From contig JAFDKH010000041.1 of assembly GCA_019307065.1 (NCBI GenBank), positions 1 through 48,210 on the forward strand: 48,210 bases of DNA, read 5' to 3'. Of the stretch, positions 42,339 through 48,210 are shown piece after piece. The stretch comes from Deltaproteobacteria bacterium. Its GTDB lineage: Bacteria; Myxococcota; B64-G9. The notes under the pieces were generated by a model. The model searched no databases. It was given only the letters and a program-made list of their open reading frames with translations, and was not told the DNA's origin. The first letter of the stretch is position 1, and the number at the start of each line of letters is the position of its first letter. A program made the position numbers and the translations under genes.

Positions 42339-43367
42339 ATGTTTGACCGACAAAAAATATCAGTCTATGCATTCGCGCTACTCGTACTTATTGCCGGTTG
42401 CAGCTCGAGCAGTAATAACAACGAGTGTCCCGAACCCGACACGGACATTGTCTTGCCGGCCGATGAAGCCCCGCACGATAACATCATGGAATGGTGGTAT
42501 TACACCGGTCACCTGTGGACAGCCGAAAATGAGCCCTACGGATTCGAAGTCAGTTTCTTCCAGACCTGGGCCAATGACCAAATTGGCTACGTGGGGCACT
42601 TCGCAATTTCCGACCCGACCAACAACCAGCATTACTACGCTCAGAGAATCATTGCGCCCCCTGAAAAATTTACGTCGTTCGATATCGATATCGGCGACTG
42701 GAACATTCGCGGCGACGGCACCAACGATTACCTGACGGCTTCGATGGACGAATTTTCAATTGATCTCACCTTGACTTCGACCAAGCCGGTCGCTTATCAC
42801 GGCCAGCGCGGTGTTATTGAAATGGGCGGTGGCATGTATTCTTGGTACTATTCCAAGACACGTATGGACGTAAGCGGCACTCTGACGGTAGCCGGGAGCG
42901 ACAAAACCGTCAGCGGCATGGCCTGGCACGATCATCAATGGGGCGACTTCAGTGTCTTCGCCTCGAACGGCTGGGACTGGTTCAGCCTGCAGCTCAACGA
43001 CAACACCGAGATAATGATCTTTTTGCTGAACTTCAAAGAATCCGGAACCTCCCTGACCGGCGGTACTTTCGTAGATGCCGACGGCTGCCACACAGCCTTC
43101 ACCGATTTCAACCTGCAGGCAACCGGCACCTGGCTTAGCCCGAATACCGGGGCCGAATATCCGATGGGCTGGACTCTCACAATTCCCGATCAGGCCATCG
43201 ACTTGACTATCGCTCCAACCGTCGACGACCAGGAAATGGACTGCCGCTCGACAACTCTTAACGTATATTGGGAAGGGGCCGTTGAGGCCCACGGCACCCA
43301 TGCCAAGCAGGTGGTTGACGGCCACGGCTTTGTGGAACTGGCCGGATACGGACCCTGGGGGCCATGA
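42339..43367 (+). CDS. CrtC/AttH-like lipocalin-fold lipoprotein
   Basis: 342 residues from the ATG at 42339, which has AAGGAGAG upstream. Lipobox LIAGC. The domain matches the CrtC (carotenoid 1,2-hydratase)/AttH family: MEWWYYTGHLW near the start, PYGFEVSFFQTW, VGHFAISDP, and the conserved SGMAWHDHQWGDFSVF with its two His. Known members are two-domain lipocalins; CrtC adds water to carotenoids. Since no carotenoid gene is near, an envelope lipid- or small-molecule-binding role is as likely. It overlaps the next gene by four bases (ATGA). Confidence 0.9.
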   Translation: MFDRQKISVYAFALLVLIAGCSSSSNNNECPEPDTDIVLPADEAPHDNIMEWWYYTGHLWTAENEPYGFEVSFFQTWANDQIGYVGHFAISDPTNNQHYYAQRIIAPPEKFTSFDIDIGDWNIRGDGTNDYLTASMDEFSIDLTLTSTKPVAYHGQRGVIEMGGGMYSWYYSKTRMDVSGTLTVAGSDKTVSGMAWHDHQWGDFSVFASNGWDWFSLQLNDNTEIMIFLLNFKESGTSLTGGTFVDADGCHTAFTDFNLQATGTWLSPNTGAEYPMGWTLTIPDQAIDLTIAPTVDDQEMDCRSTTLNVYWEGAVEAHGTHAKQVVDGHGFVELAGYGPWGP

Positions 43368-44329
43368 CCGATATCTTAGAAGAAATGCAGCAGGCGATTG
43401 CCTTGCATCTGTGTGGCCGTTCGGATGATGCCCTTCAGATCAGCAGTCAACTCCTGCCGCAAGCCCGCGGAACTAAGCATGGAGCCATGGTCTATCGGCG
43501 TGTAGCCGAGTTTTTGCACGCTGTCGGCAACTACGACCGGGCCCGGCAGATGACCGAAGAAGCCAGCAGCCTGGCACGCGCCTCGCGTAACCCTTCCGAA
43601 ATCATGGCGGCCGCATTAGTCAACCTGGCCTGTGATATGTATGAAGGCAAGATCGCCACTACCCACAAGCAACTCAATGATCTGATCAGCCGGGCCGGCA
43701 ATCATCCCATGCCCAGAGTATTCATGGCCCGGCTAATGTTGTTGGTCGGCAATTTTGACGACGCCATCGAAGAACTGGAAAAAACTCGCGCCCTGCTGAC
43801 GCAGCGCAACATGGAGATCCAGCTGGCTTATGTTCTTTTGACTATCGGTAAAGCTCATTACCTGGCCAAAGAACTACAAGACGCCCGGGCGATACTGGAA
43901 CGGGTCATCGAACTCGAAGTACCGACTCTGGTTCCCGGCACCCTGGCCCAGGCACTCCTCGGCCTGGTCCTGGCTCAAACTGGTCAAGAGCGCGAGGGTT
44001 GCGAGCTGGTCGGTCGCGCAATTGATTTAGGCCGTAAGATATCCAATGACATCTATGGACACACCCTGGCCCTGGGCGGCCTGACTCAGTGGCAACTGGG
44101 TGATTTGGAGATCGCCACCGAACAACTGCGCAGCGCGTCCGGCTTATTGACCCACTCGCTCGAACGTCAAGAGATCTACTACTCTCTCGGCAAAATCGCC
44201 GAAGATCTTGGAAAACTGTCCGAAGCCGAAGAGGTATTGAAGCGCGCCGCCGAACCAACCATCGATTCTTATTTCGGGCGCCGCTCGATCAAAGCTCTAC
44301 GTGACTTGGTAGGTCTCAGGGTCGTTTAG
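43364..44329 (+). CDS. TPR repeat protein
   Basis: 321 residues. Repeats include RSDDALQISSQLLPQARG, GNYDRARQMTEEASSLAR, GNFDDAIEELEKTRALLTQ and LQDARAILERVIELEVP, spread over the whole chain. No signal peptide or TM helix. The ATG overlaps the stop of the CrtC-like gene (ATGA), so it is translationally coupled to it. It is the last gene of the run that starts at 40501. The 3' end overlaps the opposing GNAT gene by four bases (TTAG). Confidence 0.88.
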   Translation: MTDILEEMQQAIALHLCGRSDDALQISSQLLPQARGTKHGAMVYRRVAEFLHAVGNYDRARQMTEEASSLARASRNPSEIMAAALVNLACDMYEGKIATTHKQLNDLISRAGNHPMPRVFMARLMLLVGNFDDAIEELEKTRALLTQRNMEIQLAYVLLTIGKAHYLAKELQDARAILERVIELEVPTLVPGTLAQALLGLVLAQTGQEREGCELVGRAIDLGRKISNDIYGHTLALGGLTQWQLGDLEIATEQLRSASGLLTHSLERQEIYYSLGKIAEDLGKLSEAEEVLKRAAEPTIDSYFGRRSIKALRDLVGLRVV

Positions 44330-44832
44330 TCGCCATCCGAGCCGCTTACAAAATCGCGGGTCAGCCGCAGGGCCACCTGTCCCTCAGAATAATTGCCATG
44401 ATGGGGATTGCTGATCTTGAACCCGTGCCGGGCAAAGAAGCTCAACCCAATTGTATTGGATTCGGCACAGGTAAGCTGAATTTCTTTGACATCCCGCCAT
44501 TCACTCATTTGGGCAACCAGATCGAATGCCTGCTGCATTAAGGCCGTCCCGACCCCGTGGCGCTGATGACCCGACACAACGGCAATCGCCAGCAGGTCGG
44601 CAATCCAGGGTGAGCCCTCTGTGACCCCCTTGGCCCAGGGAAGAAATCCCAACATAACGAAACCGACCACGTTGTCAGCGACCCGGGCCACGTAGGTAGT
44701 TACACCCTGGGAAGTAAAGAAGCGCGGCAGAATCTTGCCGTAGTCGCCATATATGTCAAAGACATCTTTCGATATGCGATGAATGTACTCGACGTCTTCT
44801 TGCTGAGCTGGTTCGACCTGGACCATGGGCAT
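44326..44832 (-). CDS. GNAT-family N-acetyltransferase
   Basis: 168 residues from ATG 44832. A GNAT fold is shown by VQVEPAQQEDVEYIHRISKD, the core strand VGFVMLGFLP, the acetyl-CoA loop VVSGHQRHGVGTALMQQAF (Q/RxxGxG type) and TIGLSFFARHGFKI. Similar to RimI-type enzymes in layout, but the substrate is unknown. The open frame extends to 45069; the extra part looks like the shared upstream region of the divergent surface-protein gene. No start has a good ribosome site, so the N-terminus is uncertain. Confidence 0.88.
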   Translation of the reverse strand: MPMVQVEPAQQEDVEYIHRISKDVFDIYGDYGKILPRFFTSQGVTTYVARVADNVVGFVMLGFLPWAKGVTEGSPWIADLLAIAVVSGHQRHGVGTALMQQAFDLVAQMSEWRDVKEIQLTCAESNTIGLSFFARHGFKISNPHHGNYSEGQVALRLTRDFVSGSDGD

Positions 44833-44963
44833 AGCTTGCCAGTTACCCGATGTCAGGTCAACTCGACTGTTGCTGGTATTTTGGGTGAAAGTTGAAAAAA
44901 GAGTGCTGAACATGATAATTTGTATCGATATTACCTGGTACCAAAATCTGCGGGAGGTATTTG

Positions 44964-46856
44964 ATGAGAAAGCGTCTTCATATACAAACAGTCTGTCTGG
45001 CGGCCGCCGGTCTGCTGCTTTTTTCTCCGCCGGCCTTTGGCTTCGATATTGTTTCGGTCGAACCAGCAACGGCTGTCGCCGGAGAATCGATCGAAATAGT
45101 CATTACCGGTGAGTTCGAGATTCCCTTCGTTTTACCGGCCCAAATCTCTTTCTCACCCGGCACGGCGATCACCGCTAGTGACCCCGTTCTCTTGGACACC
45201 GATAGGCTCAAAACAACCATTACGATTCCCGAGGCCACGGAAGGCGACCATTGTGGCGTTCAAGATATACTCGTCGCGGCCTACTCGGGTGATTATAAAG
45301 GCGATAATATATTCGAAGTCGACTGTAGCGGCGGCGGCGAGCCCAGGATTGTCTCGGTCTCACCAGGCAGCGCTTATATCGGCGCTAGTTTGAGTGTGAC
45401 GATTGTCGGAGTACAGACAAATTTCGAACAAGGCACTTCGCAACTGGCTTTTTCCGGATTGGGTATAACGATCGACAACCTGACGGTCAGCGAACTGAAT
45501 GTGATCGAGGCCCAGATAACAATATCTGCTCAAGCCGGCCTGGGCGCCCGGGATGTAACCGTGACTACCGCCGCCGAAGTCGCCGTCGGCCCCGGCCTGT
45601 TCGTCGTCGAAGAACCACTGGTCACACTGACTCCGTCCTCGGGTATTCAGGCTCAAACCCTGGCCGCGCTGGTTATTTCCGGCGGTCCGGGAGGCTACTC
45701 CGCGTCGACCCAGGTCGGCCTGGGTGACGGCATCACAATCGGCGGTCAGAGCAGTCCGGACGGGACCACCCTCGAGCTATCTGCTTTGCAAATCGCATCC
45801 AACGCCAGGGTAGGACCACACGACTTGACTCTGGCCAATCCGATGCTTATGGCACCTGGCGTTTTCACGGTCGTCCAGGGACCGGACACTTTATTGCTTA
45901 GCGTAACACCCGACCACGCCGATCTCGGGCATCCCGCCCTGGCAATAAGTCTGACCGGACAAAACACCAATTTTGACGACGCCGATGTAGCCTTATCGCT
46001 TTCCATCGCCAATGTGGTTGTGTCCGATCTGACCGCCGCCGACGGCACTCACCTTGATGCGGTTTTATCAATCGGGACGGCCTCGAGTGAAGGCCGGGCC
46101 GATCTGACCGTCGAACTCGGGCTCGATGACGGCTGCAGCAACTGCGAAAAAGTGACCCTGGTCGACGGTTTCGAAATCACGACTCCCGGCAGCCTGGTAT
46201 CTATCGATCCGGCTCAGCTCGTGGCCGGCCAGAGTACCTTGGCCACCATCACCGCCAGCGACGGGCAATTTGTGGATGGCGAAACCTTCTTGGTGATCAG
46301 CCCGGACGAAGGCATCAGCCAATCGGGCCTGACCGTAGTCGATAGTGATCACCTGACAGTCACTCTTGATATTGCCGCGGATGCCTCCGGCGACCCGCGC
46401 AACGCCAAGGCCGTGACCGGGACCGAGGTAGCTTTAGGAATCGATTTTATCGATGTCTTGAACCCGTCGATTGCCAGCATAGTCCCCAGTGGAGCCTATC
46501 GCGGCACCAGTATGCCGATCACCATCACCGCTACCGACTTTACCTTCGACGCTAATTCGCAAGTATCGTTCTCGGGGGTCGGGCTGACTCTTTCGGCACC
46601 CACTTTTGACAGCGAGTATCCCGAAAGGATCAAGATTACAGTGACCGTCGCCGAGGATGCTCCCTTGACCGCTCGCGATGTAACCGTCACCACCGGCGCA
46701 AACTCGATAACCGCTCTGGCAGCTTTCCAGATTGAGGGCCTGACCCAAAAAGACAGTGAGGGCTGCGGCTGCGCGGCAACGCCGCTTTCACCCGCGGCCG
46801 GGTTGTTTTTTGTGTTGGGGATCCTGTTTTTGGCTATGCGCCGCAGGCCTGACTAG
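44964..46856 (+). CDS. Secreted IPT/TIG-like repeat protein with MYXO-CTERM-like tail
   Basis: 630 residues from the ATG at 44964 (GGGAGGT at 44952-44958). Signal peptide about 1-27. At least six Ig-like units of the IPT/TIG kind follow, each beginning like VSVEPATAVAGESIEIVITG, VSVSPGSAYIGASLSVTIVG or ASIVPSGAYRGTSMPITITA and ending with RDVTVTT-type strands. The end is SEGCGC, a hydrophobic helix and AMRRRPD: the Cys/TM/Arg pattern of MYXO-CTERM sorting signals. It is probably an adhesin or surface fibre. It shares its stop with the opposing gene inside a palindrome. Confidence 0.88.
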   Translation: MRKRLHIQTVCLAAAGLLLFSPPAFGFDIVSVEPATAVAGESIEIVITGEFEIPFVLPAQISFSPGTAITASDPVLLDTDRLKTTITIPEATEGDHCGVQDILVAAYSGDYKGDNIFEVDCSGGGEPRIVSVSPGSAYIGASLSVTIVGVQTNFEQGTSQLAFSGLGITIDNLTVSELNVIEAQITISAQAGLGARDVTVTTAAEVAVGPGLFVVEEPLVTLTPSSGIQAQTLAALVISGGPGGYSASTQVGLGDGITIGGQSSPDGTTLELSALQIASNARVGPHDLTLANPMLMAPGVFTVVQGPDTLLLSVTPDHADLGHPALAISLTGQNTNFDDADVALSLSIANVVVSDLTAADGTHLDAVLSIGTASSEGRADLTVELGLDDGCSNCEKVTLVDGFEITTPGSLVSIDPAQLVAGQSTLATITASDGQFVDGETFLVISPDEGISQSGLTVVDSDHLTVTLDIAADASGDPRNAKAVTGTEVALGIDFIDVLNPSIASIVPSGAYRGTSMPITITATDFTFDANSQVSFSGVGLTLSAPTFDSEYPERIKITVTVAEDAPLTARDVTVTTGANSITALAAFQIEGLTQKDSEGCGCAATPLSPAAGLFFVLGILFLAMRRRPD

Positions 46857-46862
46857 TCAGGC
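46847..46862. other. Perfect 16-bp palindrome spanning two convergent stop codons
   Basis: GCCTGACTAGTCAGGC, centred on CTAG. Both converging genes read CCT GAC TAG from it, so both proteins end in Pro-Asp. It could act as a bidirectional terminator stem, but no T-run follows on either side. Confidence 0.85.
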
Positions 46863-47950
46863 AGATTCTCTTTGAGATAGCCGTCAATCCGGCGAAAGTC
46901 CTTTTCGCCGTCTTTAACCAGTGACAGGTAACTTTCCTTTACATCGATATCGATGGCCGGTCCCGGATCTTTTGTAACAGCCAAGTGTCCCTGGGCAGCG
47001 ATCATCGTCGAGCCGATGAACTGCACATCGTTTTTACTGACAAATAAACGAAACGGCCAGGAAAGCCAGCGGCCAACCCGATGTGTCAGGCGAGCCAGGC
47101 TGGCGGCAATCATGGCCGGGACAAAATTAACCAATCCGCGCAGGAACCTCACCCAGCCGGCGGCCTTAACCGAGTAACCAATCATCGATTTGGTTATCGC
47201 CCACCAGTTGCGCCAGTGTACCGACCCGTCCTGTTTCAACAGCCAGCGATGGGCGTACAGGTCGAGCAGCAATGTATACAGGGCCGGATCGCCCAACAGC
47301 GGCCTGAGCAGAAACATGTTCCCCATGCGAACCGAGATGCGCCGGAAATGGATGGCACCCAGCTTCCACTGATCGAGGACAGTCTGTTCACCGATCACCG
47401 CTCGCATTTTGTCCAGTTCTCGATAGTCGACGAGACCAAACATGACAGCCGCTTTGCCGGTGTCCAATTCAATAAACCGGTCAATCGCCCCAGAGGACAA
47501 AAATGGCAGATCTGAAGTAACCACAAAGACCGGCATGCGCACAGCCGCTGGAGTTTTATCTCGATAGTCGGCCAGGACGGGCGGATCCAGGTGCGGACTC
47601 TCCGGCGCTCCGAGGCCGCGATCAGGCAATAGAGTTCGAAAAAAAGTCCGGTAACCATTGTCCAGAATATCAGCGCCTTCGGGAACCAGGCTTATTCGAT
47701 CCGGGACCTGCTCAATCAGCGGTGCCAGGGCTTTTTTGAGCGGTTCGATTTGCCCGACGACATAGACCTTGCCGATTATTTTGGCGCCCAGGACTGCCCG
47801 GGTAACTTTCATGACCAGCGGCTCGCCGCCTATTTCTAACAGCGGCTTGTACACATTCTGCCCGTCGAGTTCGATAGTCTTGGCACCCTTGGTGCCTGCC
47901 AGGACTATGGCATCAATCGGTTCCTCAGATCTGCTTGACATGCGGTCCAT
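46853..47950 (-). CDS. MobA-like NTP transferase domain protein
   Basis: About 365 residues. The N-terminal nucleotidyltransferase fold shows DAIVLAGTKGAKTIELDG, YKPLLEIGGEPLVMKVTRAVLG, YVVGQIEPLKKAL and the metal-binding VVTSDLPFLSSGAIDRFIE. The C-terminal half (about 215-365) has amphipathic and hydrophobic stretches (LRGLVNFVPAMIAASLARL) and ends with DIDVKESYLSLVKDGEKDF, so it may bind the membrane. It should transfer a nucleotide to a phosphorylated small molecule, but the substrate is unknown. Starts at 47950 and 47941 are about equal. TATAAT lies on this strand at 47983-47978. Confidence 0.85.
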   Translation of the reverse strand: MDRMSSRSEEPIDAIVLAGTKGAKTIELDGQNVYKPLLEIGGEPLVMKVTRAVLGAKIIGKVYVVGQIEPLKKALAPLIEQVPDRISLVPEGADILDNGYRTFFRTLLPDRGLGAPESPHLDPPVLADYRDKTPAAVRMPVFVVTSDLPFLSSGAIDRFIELDTGKAAVMFGLVDYRELDKMRAVIGEQTVLDQWKLGAIHFRRISVRMGNMFLLRPLLGDPALYTLLLDLYAHRWLLKQDGSVHWRNWWAITKSMIGYSVKAAGWVRFLRGLVNFVPAMIAASLARLTHRVGRWLSWPFRLFVSKNDVQFIGSTMIAAQGHLAVTKDPGPAIDIDVKESYLSLVKDGEKDFRRIDGYLKENLPD

Positions 47951-48004
47951 GTACGTCCACAATCGGTGCCCGGTTTAATTATACCGACTTTGTGCGTACC
48001 AAAC

Positions 48005-48020
48005 TGGCACAATTCGCGCA
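48005..48020 (+). promoter_or_regulatory. Possible sigma-54-type promoter
   Basis: TGGCAC at 48005-48010 and GC at 48018-48019 keep the GG-N10-GC spacing of sigma-54 promoters, but TT before the GC is replaced by GC. The 9-mer AAACTGGCA is repeated at 48001-48009 and 48020-48028. It lies 40-55 bases before the ATG at 48060. Confidence 0.25.
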
Positions 48021-48059
48021 AACTGGCAATAAACTCAATCGAAGGGCAACCGGTCAAGC

Positions 48060-48210
48060 ATGTCGTTTACAGGACAATTTCTGACGGTCCTAACTTTTCT
48101 GGCTTATTCGGTTGCCTTCATTGCATTCGTTGCCTGGGCTTGTGAAAGAACCAAGAGCGCCCGAAAAAACAAGCGGCCATTCTTGGCCCTGGTCATGCTC
48201 GTAGCCGTCT
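48060..48210 (+). CDS. N-terminal part of a membrane protein, cut by window end
   Basis: Fifty codons are visible from the ATG at 48060 with no stop. A TM helix at about residues 8-28 (TVLTFLAYSVAFIAFVAWAC) is followed by a basic loop (RTKSARKNKR) and the start of a second helix. There is no strong ribosome site. It is divergent from the nucleotidyltransferase gene. Too little is present to name a family. Confidence 0.6.
   Translation, partial: MSFTGQFLTVLTFLAYSVAFIAFVAWACERTKSARKNKRPFLALVMLVAV

Noticed and set aside
44832..45069. Longer N-terminus for the GNAT gene
   Set aside because: The extra part overlaps the start of the divergent gene and has no ribosome site or family match.

Overview
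The window reads as a chromosome segment of a Gram-negative, deltaproteobacterium-like lineage, most plausibly Myxococcota or a relative. Three things point there. The housekeeping order is ispE-spoVG-prs-rplY-pth-rpsF-rpsR-rplI-dnaB. Two secreted proteins end in Cys / hydrophobic helix / Arg tails of the MYXO-CTERM type. There are many lipoproteins, Cys-rich modules and a triple PilZ protein. Overall GC is moderately high, and GTG and TTG starts are frequent. No RNA gene, CRISPR array, insertion sequence or phage gene was found. Species cannot be read from the sequence.

Layout. 1-1522 (-): 5' part of a lysine 2,3-aminomutase-like radical SAM enzyme, cut by the window edge. 1631-9219 (+): a dense housekeeping run (isoprenoid kinase, SpoVG, PRPP synthase, L25, peptidyl-tRNA hydrolase, a small membrane protein, S6, S18, L9, DnaB helicase, then a response regulator with a degenerate GGDEF domain). 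9278-12318 (-): thiD followed by a large lipoprotein. 12439-14399 (+): an ECF sigma factor overlapping its probable anti-sigma gene, a zinc-finger/TM/FecR/helical-repeat fusion. 14377-15826 (-): a membrane glycosyltransferase overlapping a Fis-type regulator. 15900-22349: a HAD phosphatase, a Cys-rich repeat protein, a 456-bp AT-richer gap, a cysteine desulfurase, a SUMF1-type lipoprotein, a propeller lipoprotein and a CHAP + FW-domain surface protein.

22435-26819 (+) looks like a metal-uptake operon. It has a promoter overlapped by a dyad, a membrane-anchored His/Cys protein, an outer-membrane barrel protein, a ZnuA-type binding protein and a ZnuB-type permease with a His cluster and an extra C-terminal domain. 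No ATPase gene is present. 26887-31514 holds four more lipoproteins, one with dockerin-like EF-hand loops and one that seems to start at ATC. 31531-37634 contains a Yip1-like/TlpA thioredoxin fusion, a TPR membrane protein with an almost purely Lys/Arg tail, a frameshifted degenerate LytM gene, a three-PilZ protein and a UPF0158-isochorismatase fusion.

37817-48210 has an EF-G paralogue with a good promoter, a nitroreductase, a four-gene membrane/TPR/CrtC-like-lipoprotein/TPR cluster, a GNAT acetyltransferase, an IPT/TIG-like surface protein with a MYXO-CTERM-like tail, a MobA-like nucleotidyltransferase sharing a palindromic stop with it, and the start of a membrane protein at the right edge. 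The best candidates for new biology are the ATPase-less metal locus, the UPF0158-isochorismatase fusion, the polybasic TPR protein with its frameshifted LytM neighbour, and the CHAP-FW-domain surface protein.
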